The notes under the pieces were generated by a model. That model was not told the DNA's origin. It saw only the letters and a list, made by a program, of their open reading frames with translations, and searched no databases. A program made the position numbers and the translations under genes. Shown here in pieces: positions 1 through 8,695 of a stretch of 34,495 nucleotides of DNA (position 1 is the stretch's first letter; every line of letters begins with the position of its first letter). Source of the stretch: CAZIGK01 sp964538615. Its GTDB lineage: Bacteria > Pseudomonadota > Alphaproteobacteria > Rickettsiales > RI-342. The stretch covers positions 1 through 34,495 of the forward strand of contig CAZIGK010000019.1 of the NCBI GenBank assembly GCA_964538615.1. Reading direction: 5' to 3'.

Positions 1-444
1 CTGGTGGGTCACGGCGGTGTGCTATTCTGGCCGTCGATTGGGCTGAGTGATGTTGCAAGGCCAGCCAATGACCCAGCGCCGCGCAATGGGCTGGGGTGAT
101 GGCTTGTGCGGGAATATCTCGCCCCGCAAGACGGCTGGCAATCACCGCAGGTTTACCCGCCAGTTGTTGCAGGCATTGGCCGTTTCTATCGGCAATGGGT
201 AAGGGTACTNNNNNNNNNNNNNNNNNNNNNNNNNNNGCATGGTGGCAATGAAAAAGGGTAAATCCTCTGCACGGGTGCGAGCCTCAAAAATGGTCAAAAC
301 ATACTGCCCCACCGTGGTGGTGAGAAAATAATTGGTATTTTCAACGCCCTGGGAAATCGGTTCCAGTGCCAGCCGCTGGCCGATGTTGAAATGCAGCAGC
401 AGGGTGTCGATTTCAATGTCAGAAATGGGCGTATAGACCGCCAT
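1..444 (-). CDS. thrB: Homoserine kinase ThrB, N-terminal part, runs off the window and interrupted by an N gap
   Basis: Would phosphorylate L-homoserine in threonine synthesis, in the cytoplasm. The N-terminus (MAVYTPISD, then GVENTNYFL and VLTIFEARTRAEDLPFF) matches the alphaproteobacterial ThrB family of choline-kinase fold. After the N run at 210-236 the family sequence continues in another frame: from position 205 downward it reads PLPIADRNGQCLQQLAGKPA and goes on open to position 1. The frame break is therefore due to a wrong gap length, not a mutation: the true gap should be 1 modulo 3 (for example 25 or 28). The start at 444 lies 6 bp after the SDR stop, so it is probably the last known gene of the purF transcript. 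The C-terminal half is outside the window. Confidence 0.85.
210..236. other. Assembly gap (27 N) inside thrB
   Basis: A run of 27 N. The coding frames on the two sides differ by an amount showing that the real gap length is 1 modulo 3, so 27 is a wrong estimate. Confidence 0.95.
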
Positions 445-450
445 GCCGCA

Positions 451-1107
451 TCAGGCCAATAAAGCAAGCAGCCGCTGCGCTGCTGATTGCGGTGATGGCA
501 GCGTTTCTAATGCTACACCCGGAAAGGCAACGCGGTGATGCGGACTGGCCATGGGTTGGGGGTCAAATAACTGCACTTTCAAGCCTGTTTTTTCTGTTTC
601 CCTGCCACAGGCCGTCACCAGTGCCGCCTGTGCCGCACGGCTGGCGTGATAGGCACCCCAGAAGGGCAGGTTTTCGCCCATGGTGCAATGGGTGATGATG
701 ATATCGCGGCGCTGGCTATCATCGGCACGCAGCAGAACATCCAAGCTGCGAATCAGGCGCAGGGTGGCCGTGACATTCACCGCCCAGAGGCGATCCCAAT
801 GGCTGGGATCCTGATGCGCCACAGGGCTGAGGTTGGTGATGGCGGCGATACAGTGAATCCATGCATCCAGTTTGCCATATTGCTGGTGTATCTGCTGCCC
901 CAAGGCATCGATCAAAGCAGGTTTGCTGACATCCAAGCTGATGAGGGTGGTATGGGCGGCTTTGCCTGCCAGTGAATCATCCAGTTCTTCCAGCTTATTG
1001 GGGTTGCGACCCGTCAATAGCAGGTGGTGCTGAGGGGTGGCCAGGGCTTCTGCAACGGCCTGACCCAATGTGCCTGTTGCGCCTGTAATCAGTATTTTGC
1101 GCATCAT
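451..1107 (-). CDS. Short-chain dehydrogenase/reductase-like protein with an altered active site
   Basis: A 218-residue SDR-fold protein; substrate unknown. The N-terminal dinucleotide-binding motif TGATGTLG is at residues 8-15 and an Asn typical of the fold at 111 (AVNVTA). The active-site region reads ITHCTMGENLPFWGAYHASR: Tyr153 is present, but the catalytic Lys of YxxxK is Arg157 and the usual Ser is replaced by Thr/Cys. The NNAG-like motif is also unusual (HCIAA, residues 85-89). It may bind NAD(P) but have weak or different catalysis. Its ATG overlaps the purF TGA as ATGA (1104-1107), indicating translational coupling, and thrB follows after 6 bp. An SDR directly after purF is a recurring alphaproteobacterial arrangement, but its role is not established to my knowledge. 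Confidence 0.85.
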   Translation of the reverse strand: MMRKILITGATGTLGQAVAEALATPQHHLLLTGRNPNKLEELDDSLAGKAAHTTLISLDVSKPALIDALGQQIHQQYGKLDAWIHCIAAITNLSPVAHQDPSHWDRLWAVNVTATLRLIRSLDVLLRADDSQRRDIIITHCTMGENLPFWGAYHASRAAQAALVTACGRETEKTGLKVQLFDPQPMASPHHRVAFPGVALETLPSPQSAAQRLLALLA

Positions 1108-2598
1108 GCGGCCGCTGCTTGATTGGTGCCTGCAATGCCTAAGTCATAATCCGTCAAGGCAATGGCATAATCCCCCGTAAAGCAGGCATCGCAATATTGG
1201 GGTTTGGTGGGGTTGCGCTTGGCTTCATCCATGGCACGATAGAGGCCATCAATGGATAAGAATGCCAGCGAATCAGCACCGATCATCTGGCGCATTTCTT
1301 CCAGCGTCNNNNNNNNNNGTATGGTTGGCGGCCATGAGTTCTGCCCGTGTGGGGGTATTCACGCCATAAAAACAGGAATGGGTGGTAGGCGGGCTGGCGA
1401 TACGCATATGAACCTCGGCGGCGCCAGCCTCGCGCACCATGGTAACGATTTTTTTGCTGGTGGTGCCGCGCACAATCGAATCATCCACCAGAATTACGCG
1501 TTTGCCGCGCAGAATTTCAGGGTTGGCGTTATGTTTCAGCTTCACACCCAGATTGCGTACCTGCTGGGTGGGTTCAATGAACGTGCGCCCGACATAGTGG
1601 TTGCGGATGATGCCTAAATCAAACGGAATGCCGGAGGCTTCGGCATAGCCGATGGCGGCAGGCACTCCGGAATCCGGTACAGGTACCACCACCTCCGCGT
1701 CTACAGGGCTTTCTTTCGCCAGTACCGCGCCAATGGCTTTGCGGGAAAGATAGACGCTTTTGCCATCAATGATACTGTCTGGGCGGGCAAAATAGATATA
1801 CTCAAAAATGCAAAAACGGCTACTGGCCTGTTGTTGCAAGCGGTGCGACTGTACCCCGGCATCGTTGATGAGGACAATTTCGCCCGGTTCGACATCGCGT
1901 ACTTTTTCCGCGCCGATTATATCCAGCGCGCAGGATTCTGAGGCCAGAATCCAGCTATCGTTGCGTTTTCCCAGAATGAGGGGGCGTACTCCGTTGGGGT
2001 CACGCACGCCAATCAGGTATTGCGAGGTCAGCCCCACCAGCGAGTAGGCTCCCTGAATCTGTGCCAGAGCATCCTGCAGGCGTGCCAGAATATCCCCCGC
2101 TCTGGAGCGGGCGACCAGATGGATAATCACCTCGGAATCCATGGTAGAATAAAAGATACTGCCACCGTGAATCAGTTGGCTGCGCAAGCCCATGGCGTTG
2201 GTCAGGTTGCCGTTGTGTGCGATGGCGAATTGCCCGTCATCCAGTTCTGCCAGCATGGGCTGCACATTGCGCAGCAGGGTTTCTCCAGAGGTAGAATAGC
2301 GTACATGGCCAATAGCGGCGTTTCCCTGCAAGCGGTCAATGACGGCCTGAGAACTGAAGTTATCTCCTACCAGACCGAGTGCGCGGTGGGTGTAGAAGCG
2401 CTCTCCTCCGTTCGAGATAATACCAGCCGCTTCCTGTCCACGGTGTTGCAGGGCATGTAGCCCCAGCGCGGTGTGGGCGGCAGCGTCTTTGTGTCCCCAG
2501 ACTCCAAAGACACCACATTCATCGCGAAAATGATCATCGGCTTCATGCAGGGTGGTAGAGTGTGTGGCAGAATTTTCTGGCAAAAAAATAGAGGACAT
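1104..2598 (-). CDS. purF: Amidophosphoribosyltransferase PurF (frame broken by an N gap)
   Basis: Catalyses the first committed step of purine synthesis: PRPP plus glutamine to 5-phosphoribosylamine. The N-terminal propeptide is removed to expose the Ntn nucleophile Cys28 (ECGVFGVWG). The glutaminase domain is followed by a phosphoribosyltransferase domain with the PRPP loop VILVDDSIVRGTTS. Cysteines in RFCIFEY, HSCFYG and YCDACFTG fit the [4Fe-4S] cluster of the Bacillus-type enzyme. After AANH the frame is lost in the 10 N at 1309-1318, but the C-terminus resumes in another frame (TLEEMRQMIGADSLAFLSID to 1104) and ends with the expected CDACFTG region. The gene is therefore intact and the true gap length should be a multiple of 3. 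It lies downstream of cvpA (108 bp) and overlaps the SDR start. Confidence 0.95.
1309..1318. other. Assembly gap (10 N) inside purF
   Basis: Ten N between two clear PurF segments in different frames; a true length of 9 or 12 would restore one continuous protein. Confidence 0.95.
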
Positions 2599-2706
2599 GG
2601 AGTTACCTCACAGGTAGGGGGAAGCCCACTGTTGTACGCCATAAGCCATGAGTAAATGCTTAAAGACAAGCGAGACGGTGTACGAATATGGGGAGCAGCC
2701 GGACGG

Positions 2707-3603
2707 CTACTTCGCTGGTGTGCCACCAGCCTGAATGGAAGTCAATGATTTTTCCAGTGCTTTCAGCCCGCTTTCACTGGCATCCCCATGCTCTGGCAGG
2801 GGAACCTGATTTTGGGTTTTCAGGTCACGATAGACCTCCAGCAGCCGCAGATAATAATCAGCCACCTGCTTGTCGCTGAAGCGGGAGAGATCCGGGTTAG
2901 TGTCAATGCCAAGATTCTCAGGGATTGCGTCAATCATGGAGCTGAGAGTATCCATTTGTTTGACGCTGAGATGCTGCTGAAACTCCGTTCGTTTCAAGGT
3001 ATCCGTAATATGATCCGCAGGTCTGCTGCCCAGCGCGTAAGAGCCGGATACAGCGGATGGATTGCTGGCCGCAGGGGTCTGCGGCTGGGCTTCCATGGCT
3101 TTGCCTATGGCCTTACGGCTGGTTTCAATCATATCGGGGGCGGCTTCTTCCACCATGCCAGCGCCGATTTCTGCCAAACGCCGGGTTTTGGCGGATTCCA
3201 CCCATTCCGGCATCGTGTTTTCATCAAAAAACAGCGAAAGCCCCAGATACGCCACCGAGACAATCAATAACCCGCGTACCAGTCCGAATGCAAAGCCCAA
3301 AGACCGATCAATCGGCCCAATATCGGCTAATTTTACCAACCGTAGTGCAAGGAAGCTGATAATGCTCCAGCCAATCAGCGTAACGATAAATAATCCAATG
3401 GCACCGACGGCCTTTGCGGTCATTTCGTTGGAAATTTTATCCGCCAGCATCTCTGCTGCCAATGGGTAGAACATATAGGCGACCGTGGCTGCCACCGCCC
3501 ACCCTAGTAAGCTTAACACTTCCCGTAGGAAACCGCGTAATACCGCAATCAGGGTCGAGAGGCTAACAATAACCAGAACAGCAATATCAAAAGCGTTTTC
3601 CAT
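2707..3603 (-). CDS. cvpA: CvpA family membrane protein
   Basis: A 298-residue inner-membrane protein. The start MENAFDIAVLVIV is chosen because hydrophobic segments begin directly after it and the 28 residues upstream in frame look non-coding. Four hydrophobic helices fill about the first 150 residues, with the family feature of a Gly/Arg-rich turn (VLRGFLREVLSLLGW). The remaining half is a soluble, Pro/Ala-rich then helical tail, longer than in minimal CvpA (about 160-200 residues). CvpA is known from colicin V production and envelope stress resistance in enterobacteria; its molecular function is unresolved. It lies upstream of purF on the same strand, the classical cvpA-purF pairing. Confidence 0.88.
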   Translation of the reverse strand: MENAFDIAVLVIVSLSTLIAVLRGFLREVLSLLGWAVAATVAYMFYPLAAEMLADKISNEMTAKAVGAIGLFIVTLIGWSIISFLALRLVKLADIGPIDRSLGFAFGLVRGLLIVSVAYLGLSLFFDENTMPEWVESAKTRRLAEIGAGMVEEAAPDMIETSRKAIGKAMEAQPQTPAASNPSAVSGSYALGSRPADHITDTLKRTEFQQHLSVKQMDTLSSMIDAIPENLGIDTNPDLSRFSDKQVADYYLRLLEVYRDLKTQNQVPLPEHGDASESGLKALEKSLTSIQAGGTPAK

Positions 3604-3814
3604 AAACGAAGCGACCTTAAGCTTGCAGTTTGACCCTGTCTTAGGGGCGGCACATCCGCTACCCATGGTGTGAAGGATCATACCCATATACTAATTGCAG
3701 TGGAGAATAGGTATCTACGCGGGTTTGTGCAAGCACCTTGTATGGTTGGTGGTCTGTTCCTGCATGTGATACTGCCGTGATGTCAGAAATAGTGAAGGGA
3801 AAACGTGAAGCGCG

Positions 3815-3847
3815 TGTCATGAAAGTGTCATGGATAGCTGTTATAAC
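3815..3847 (+). promoter_or_regulatory. Pho-box-like promoter of the receiver gene
   Basis: Two identical heptamers TGTCATG at 3815-3821 and 3826-3832, separated by AAAG, give an 11-bp direct repeat as in PhoB boxes. The hexamer TATAAC (3842-3847) begins exactly 10 nt after the second GTCAT, as in phosphate-activated promoters where the box replaces the -35. The start codon of the receiver gene is about 40 nt further on. This is the best box in the window. Confidence 0.75.
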
Positions 3848-3887
3848 CACCATGGTACAGAAACATACGACGTAAAGGACGAGCAAC

Positions 3888-4325
3888 ATGGGTTCAGTGG
3901 TATTGGTGGTGGACGATACGGATTCTGTAAGGGATTTTCATGCAATGTTGGCAAAACTGGCGGGTGCTACCGTGGTGGTTGAGCGGCCTACGGCGGAAGC
4001 TGCGGTGGAGTATATTCAGCAACATGGCGCAGAGATTGCCGCGGTTATTACGGATCACAACACGGAAAGCATGAAAGATGGTTTTGCCGTTTTAGAGGCG
4101 GCGAAGGAGCAGTGTATTCCCGCAGTGATGGCTAGTGCCACACCACATGTGGCCGCATTTACCAAAAGAGCAGCCGAACTAAATGCAGGATTTTACGAAA
4201 AAGGCGGCGATTATTTTGATGATTTTCAGGTCTTTGTGCAAAGAGCGTTGGCACGCAGTGCCGGTCTGGAGGGATATTCTCTCGCGGAGCGGTGCCGGAA
4301 TGCTGACCTTGGTCGTGTTCAGTAA
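3888..4325 (+). CDS. Single-domain response regulator (receiver protein)
   Basis: A 145-residue protein consisting of one CheY-like receiver domain with a short C-terminal extension. The acidic pocket is Asp9-Asp10 (LVVDDTDSV), the phospho-acceptor is Asp56 (VITDHN), the switch Ser/Thr lies in MASAT (83-85) and the conserved Lys is Lys105 (YEKGG). There is no DNA-binding or enzymatic output domain, so it probably works by phospho-relay or protein binding. AAAGGAC at 3874-3880 is a good ribosome binding site. No histidine kinase is nearby. It is alone on the plus strand between minus-strand radA and cvpA and has its own Pho-box-like promoter, suggesting expression under phosphate limitation. 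Partner unknown. Confidence 0.85.
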   Translation: MGSVVLVVDDTDSVRDFHAMLAKLAGATVVVERPTAEAAVEYIQQHGAEIAAVITDHNTESMKDGFAVLEAAKEQCIPAVMASATPHVAAFTKRAAELNAGFYEKGGDYFDDFQVFVQRALARSAGLEGYSLAERCRNADLGRVQ

Positions 4326-4326
4326 C

Positions 4327-4349
4327 CCTCTTGCCATGACGGTAAGAGG
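4327..4349. terminator. Candidate hairpin between convergent genes
   Basis: CCTCTTGCC (4327-4335) pairs with GGTAAGAGG (4341-4349) through one G-U wobble, with a 5-nt loop. It lies in the 52-bp gap between the convergent receiver gene and radA. There is no T tract on either side, so intrinsic termination is uncertain. Confidence 0.4.
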
Positions 4350-4377
4350 AGAGTAGCGGGAGTGCAGAAAAGGCTGT

Positions 4378-5781
4378 TTATGCCTCTTCCACCATTTGCG
4401 GTTTGTTTGTCTTGCGCTTGCGGGGTTCGGCAGCGAAAGCTTCGGCCAGTTGTTGCACATGGGCAATGGGCTTGCATTGCAGGCCGGGGTCTTCTTTATC
4501 CCGCATGCTGGCGGTCATGGCCTGCCTGAAACCCAGTTTGGCGGCTTCCCGCAAACGTTTGGTGGCATGCGCAATGGGACGCACCTCACCGGAAAGACCA
4601 ATTTCCCCCGCCAGAACCATATCGGCCGGAATGGGTGTGTCCGTCAGGGCGGAGAGCATGGCAGCGGCAATGGCTAAATCCGCGGCGGGTTCTGTGATGC
4701 GGAAGCCACCTGCAATATTCACATAGACTTCGCAATCGGACAGAGAGATACCACACCGTGTTTCCAGCACAGCCAGCAGCATGGCCAGACGACCACTGTC
4801 CCACCCAACCACCGCACGGCGCGGGTTGGACATGAAACTGGGGGCAATCAGCGCCTGAATTTCTACCATCACCGGGCGGGTGCCTTCCAGTCCGGCAAAG
4901 ACTGCGGTGCCGCTGACATGGGTATCGCGTTCTGTTAAAAACAATGCGGAAGGATTGGCCACTTCTTCCAGCCCATACTGCCCCATGGCGAAAATGCCAA
5001 TTTCATCCGTTCCGCCGAAGCGGTTTTTGACCGCACGTAAGATACGGAACTGGTGGCCGCGTTCGCCTTCAAAATACAACACGGTATCCACCATGTGCTC
5101 CAGTACGCGGGGGCCGGCAATGGCACCTTCTTTGGTCACATGCCCGACCAGAAACAGCGCGATATGCCGTTTTTTTGCCAGCCGGATCAGGTCGTAAGAG
5201 CATGCCCGCAACTGCGCGACGGAGCCGGGGGCGGATTCCACGGCATCCGAAAACAAGGTTTGCACGGAATCAATAATGGCGACATCCGGCGCTTCGGCTT
5301 CCAGCGTGGCAAGAATATCTTTCAGGCTGGCGGTGGTGCCCAGTTGTACCCCGGCACCCATCACATTCAGCCGTTGTGCCCGCAGGCCAATCTGATGTTG
5401 TGATTCCTCGCCGGAAATATAGGCGACCTTTAATCCCTGCCGACAAAGAGAGGCCGCTACCTGTAACAGCAGGGTGGATTTGCCAATACCGGGGTCACCA
5501 CCAATGAGCGTAGCGGAGCCACGCACCAGCCCGCCGCCCATCACCCGATCCAGCTCCGCCATGCCTAGTGGCAAGCGGGGCACATCTTTCACGGTGCCAT
5601 CCAGTGTTACCAGCTCCAGTTTTTTGGCTTTGCCGGTTTTATGGGCAATGCTTTTAGGAGCGTGCTCTACATGCTCTTCCACCAGACTATCCCAGCTTTT
5701 GCAGTCCGGGCATTGCCCTGCCCAGCGCGATTGCACCGAGCCGCAGGATTGACAGACATATTGGGAAGAGGGTTTGGCCAC
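4378..5781 (-). CDS. radA: DNA repair protein RadA (Sms)
   Basis: A 467-residue RecA-related ATPase that helps process recombination intermediates and branch migration. In order: an N-terminal C4 zinc finger (Cys10, Cys13, Cys24, Cys27), Walker A GGDPGIGKST (94-103), Walker B (VAIIDSVQTLF), the RadA-specific KNRFGGTDEIG motif, and a C-terminal Lon-protease-like domain (EVYVNIAGGFRITEPAADLA). Length is normal for the family. The start is 1 bp from the mlaF stop, so it is the distal gene of an alr-mlaE-mlaF-radA transcript. Confidence 0.96.
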   Translation of the reverse strand: MAKPSSQYVCQSCGSVQSRWAGQCPDCKSWDSLVEEHVEHAPKSIAHKTGKAKKLELVTLDGTVKDVPRLPLGMAELDRVMGGGLVRGSATLIGGDPGIGKSTLLLQVAASLCRQGLKVAYISGEESQHQIGLRAQRLNVMGAGVQLGTTASLKDILATLEAEAPDVAIIDSVQTLFSDAVESAPGSVAQLRACSYDLIRLAKKRHIALFLVGHVTKEGAIAGPRVLEHMVDTVLYFEGERGHQFRILRAVKNRFGGTDEIGIFAMGQYGLEEVANPSALFLTERDTHVSGTAVFAGLEGTRPVMVEIQALIAPSFMSNPRRAVVGWDSGRLAMLLAVLETRCGISLSDCEVYVNIAGGFRITEPAADLAIAAAMLSALTDTPIPADMVLAGEIGLSGEVRPIAHATKRLREAAKLGFRQAMTASMRDKEDPGLQCKPIAHVQQLAEAFAAEPRKRKTNKPQMVEEA

Positions 5782-5782
5782 G

Positions 5783-6556
5783 TTACCCCCGCGCTACCAT
5801 CTTAATCGGCCCTTCGGCGCGACCATGGATGAATTGATCCACGTACGGGTTGCCAGAGTTTTCAATGGTTTTGGCATCGCCCACCCAGATGATTTCTCCT
5901 TGATAAATCATGGCGATTTTATCCGCAATTTTGCGGGCGCTGGCCATGTCGTGGGTGATGGTGAGGGAGGTTACCTTACGTTCTTTGCTACAGGCAACGA
6001 TGAGGTCGTTAATGACATCTGCCATAATGGGGTCAAGGCCGGTGGTGGGTTCATCGAAGAACAAAATCTCCGGGTTGGTGGCAACGGCACGTGCCAGCGA
6101 GACACGTTTTTGCATGCCGCCGGACAGTTCCGCGGGTTTCAATTCTGCCACATCTGCACTTAAACCTACTTCTGCCAGCCGTTCAATGGCCAGTTCTTTT
6201 GCCTGCGCGCGGTTGACCTGTTTGCGTTGCAGGGGGGCAAAAGCCACATTTTCCCACACGGGCAGGCTGTCAAACAAGGCGCCGCCCTGAAACAACATGC
6301 CGAATTTGGGCATCAGCCTGTTGCGTTCTTTTTCACGCAGGCGGGTGGTTTCCTGACCGTCAATCTGAATGGAGCCGGAATCCGGCTGTAGCAGCCCCAG
6401 AACGCATTTCAGTAGTACGGATTTCCCCGTTCCTGACCCACCGATAATCACCAGTGATTCACCGGAGGCGACATCCAGATTGACGCCGCGCAGGACATGT
6501 TTGTTGCCGAAAGATTTTTTCAGACCGCGAATCTGGATTTTCGGTTGAGTGCTCAT
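5783..6556 (-). CDS. mlaF: ABC transporter ATPase of the Mla lipid transport system
   Basis: A 257-residue ATPase that powers phospholipid movement between the membranes together with a MlaE permease. It has Walker A GGSGTGKS, Q-loop (MLFQGGALF), signature LSGGMQKR, Walker B ILFFDEPTTGLDP and the H-loop ITHDM. The extra C-terminal stretch after GDAKTIE is typical of MlaF. I chose the ATG at 6556 (MSTQPKIQI) because AGGGA lies 7 nt upstream; an in-frame ATG at 6580 would overlap mlaE and lacks this support. It is co-transcribed with mlaE upstream and radA downstream. The usual substrate-binding MlaD and MlaC genes do not follow. Confidence 0.92.
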   Translation of the reverse strand: MSTQPKIQIRGLKKSFGNKHVLRGVNLDVASGESLVIIGGSGTGKSVLLKCVLGLLQPDSGSIQIDGQETTRLREKERNRLMPKFGMLFQGGALFDSLPVWENVAFAPLQRKQVNRAQAKELAIERLAEVGLSADVAELKPAELSGGMQKRVSLARAVATNPEILFFDEPTTGLDPIMADVINDLIVACSKERKVTSLTITHDMASARKIADKIAMIYQGEIIWVGDAKTIENSGNPYVDQFIHGRAEGPIKMVARG

Positions 6557-6566
6557 GAACGGTTCC

Positions 6567-7358
6567 CTATCGCGCCACAAAAATTTCGGTAATCATATAG
6601 TTGGTCAACAAAATCAGTATCGAGGCGGTCACCACGGCATTGGTGGTAGCCGTACCCACACCTTGCGCTCCCCCACGGGAGTGATAGCCATGGTAACAGC
6701 CCATCAGGGCAATAATAAAACCAAAGACCGATGCTTTGACCAGACCGGAAAACACATCGTCAAACTTTAGAAAATCGAGTGTATTGGTGATATACGGCCC
6801 TGGGGAGAAACCCAGTTTGTGAATGGACACCACATAGCCCCCCATGACGCCAATAACATCCGCCACCAGTACCAGCAGTGGCAGCATGGTCAGGCCAGCC
6901 AGCAGGCGCGGGGCAAACAGATATTTGAATGGGTTGGTGGAGAGGGTGGTCAGTGCGTCAATTTGTTCGGTGACGCGCATGGTGCCTATTTCAGCGGCAA
7001 TGGCCGCGCCAATGCGCCCGGCAACCATCAGCCCCGCCAGTACAGGACCCAGTTCCCGCGTGATGGATAGCACCACCACGATGGGGATAGAGCTTTCCGC
7101 TGAAAAGCGAGAGAAGCCTGAGTAGGTTTGTAGTGCCAGTACCGCCCCGGTGAAAATGGCGGTCAGGCCGATGACGGGCAGGGAGTAAAACCCAATATCC
7201 GCCATTTGACGCAGGATAGCGCGTGGGTAGAAGGGTGGAGTGAGCATATGCCGAATCCCCGTTCCGGCAAAGATACCTAGCCTGCCGGTTGCAGCCAGAA
7301 ATGCCAGAAAAACACGTCCTAACGGATTCAGTAAATGATCGCAAATGGCAGTGGTCAT
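6567..7358 (-). CDS. mlaE: MlaE family ABC transporter permease
   Basis: A 263-residue inner-membrane permease partnering MlaF. The family core is clear: LTAIFTGAVLALQTYSGF, SITRELGPVLAGLMVAGRIG and AAEIGTMRVTEQIDAL, followed by further hydrophobic helices (LLAGLTMLPLLVLVADVIG, VVTASILILLTNYMI). An interfacial N-terminal segment precedes them. Its ATG overlaps the alr stop as ATGA (7355-7358), so translation is probably coupled to alanine racemase. Confidence 0.93.
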   Translation of the reverse strand: MTTAICDHLLNPLGRVFLAFLAATGRLGIFAGTGIRHMLTPPFYPRAILRQMADIGFYSLPVIGLTAIFTGAVLALQTYSGFSRFSAESSIPIVVVLSITRELGPVLAGLMVAGRIGAAIAAEIGTMRVTEQIDALTTLSTNPFKYLFAPRLLAGLTMLPLLVLVADVIGVMGGYVVSIHKLGFSPGPYITNTLDFLKFDDVFSGLVKASVFGFIIALMGCYHGYHSRGGAQGVGTATTNAVVTASILILLTNYMITEIFVAR

Positions 7359-8545
7359 GCAGCGTGTGTTCCCTGTTGTTGCGCAAGTGGGGGCGTGCTG
7401 GCCGTGGCATAGTGACGGCGCAACTGATCCATACCGATATAGCAGCGTTGAAAGCGATTGCCTAGTCGGGTCAGTAATTCGTAGCCAATGGTGTGGGCAC
7501 GTTTGGCCACATCGTCCAGCGTCTGGTGGTCTCCCAGCAGTTCAATGGAGGTGACCAGCTCGGCGGCAGGTTCTCCAATAGGGGTAAGGTCTATGCAGAT
7601 ACTATCCATGGAAATACGGCCAATAATCGGCAGGTTCAGGTGGCTGCCATCCTTCAGATGTGCGGTCACCTGCCCATGCTGCATAATGCGCGGGTAACCA
7701 TCCGCATAGCCGACAGGTACCACCCCCAGCAAATGGTCAGGATTGACAGCGGTGGTGGCGCCATAGCCAATACTGCCCTCCTCGGCAACTTGTCGGATTT
7801 GTAACAAGGGTGCATGCAAATCCACGGCATTGCGCAGCGGGTTGGGTTGGCCGGGGGTTGGGTTATTGCCGTACAAAGAGCCACCGCTACGGGTTTGTTG
7901 AAAATGGTAGGCTCCCCCCAAATAAATGCCGGAACTACTGGCAAAGCTGAAAGGCAATGGAGCAATGGCTGTATGGATATGCTGTGCACGTGCCAGTTGC
8001 AGGGCATTGAGAGGGTGTTCTGGTGTATCCGGGCAGGCGAGGTGGCTCATCACCAACCGAATGGGGCAGTCTGCAAAATAACCTTCCTGCCAGAGGGATA
8101 AAAAATCCGGTGTATTGAAACCCAGACGGTTCATACCCGTATCCACATGCAAAATACAGGACATGGCTTCACCCTGTTTCCGGCAGAAAGCCAGCCAGTC
8201 CTGCCATTGGCCACTGTGGTTAATGACGGGAATCAGGCGTTGGCTGGCATAGAGCGAGATATCTTCTCCCAATGGGCCATGCAGCACCGCTATCTCTGCC
8301 TCCGGCAGCAGAGGACGGAGGAGGGCACCTTCCAGCGGGGTGGCAACGTAGAAAAAACGGCATCCGGCCAGATACAGGGCTTCTGCTACCGGGCTGGCGC
8401 CCACGCCATAGCCATCCGCTTTCACCACGGCCGCACAGGTTGCCGGTGCGGATGCACCCGCCAGCGTGCGCCAGTTGTGGGCGATACGGTCCAGATAAAT
8501 GGTCAGGCGGGCATGGCCGAAGTAGGGGGGAATATTAGGGTGCAT
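7355..8545 (-). CDS. alr: Alanine racemase
   Basis: A 396-residue PLP enzyme converting L- to D-alanine for peptidoglycan. The PLP lysine is Lys42 in AAVVKADGYGVG; the catalytic Tyr is in SIGYGATTAV; HVDTGMNRLGF and RISMDSICIDLT are family motifs. I prefer the ATG at 8545 (MHPNIPPYFG); a TTG at 8566 in frame is possible, and neither has a clear Shine-Dalgarno sequence. First gene of the alr-mlaE-mlaF-radA run and divergent from the orphan at 8696 across about 150 bp that contain a Pho-box-like element reading the other way. The C-terminus extends slightly (LAQQQGTHAA) beyond the usual fold. Confidence 0.95.
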   Translation of the reverse strand: MHPNIPPYFGHARLTIYLDRIAHNWRTLAGASAPATCAAVVKADGYGVGASPVAEALYLAGCRFFYVATPLEGALLRPLLPEAEIAVLHGPLGEDISLYASQRLIPVINHSGQWQDWLAFCRKQGEAMSCILHVDTGMNRLGFNTPDFLSLWQEGYFADCPIRLVMSHLACPDTPEHPLNALQLARAQHIHTAIAPLPFSFASSSGIYLGGAYHFQQTRSGGSLYGNNPTPGQPNPLRNAVDLHAPLLQIRQVAEEGSIGYGATTAVNPDHLLGVVPVGYADGYPRIMQHGQVTAHLKDGSHLNLPIIGRISMDSICIDLTPIGEPAAELVTSIELLGDHQTLDDVAKRAHTIGYELLTRLGNRFQRCYIGMDQLRRHYATASTPPLAQQQGTHAA

Positions 8546-8619
8546 GGGAGAATAAAGCTGTAGCAAAGGGGAACAGGAACAACATCAAAGAAATCGCTTA
8601 TAAAAGAAAAACCTGCTGC

Positions 8620-8652
8620 CGTCACGAAAATGTCATGAAGATAGGGTAGGGT
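8620..8652 (+). promoter_or_regulatory. Pho-box-like promoter of the 8696 gene
   Basis: Heptamers CGTCACG (8620-8626) and TGTCATG (8631-8637) are spaced by AAAA, an 11-bp repeat. TAGGGT (8647-8652) begins exactly 10 nt after the second GTCAT. The downstream ATG is at 8696. Confidence 0.68.
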
Positions 8653-8695
8653 GCAGATAGTTACGCACTGGGTAGTCATTAGTAGAGGTAGGAAT

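Noticed and set aside
1104..1295. Separate small gene downstream of purF
   Set aside because: Its product is the C-terminus of PurF (GADSLAFLS, YCDACFTG), separated only by the mis-sized N gap.
3659..3889. Minus-strand 76-codon frame between cvpA and the receiver gene
   Set aside because: It covers the promoter region of the receiver gene, has no ribosome site and no recognisable features.
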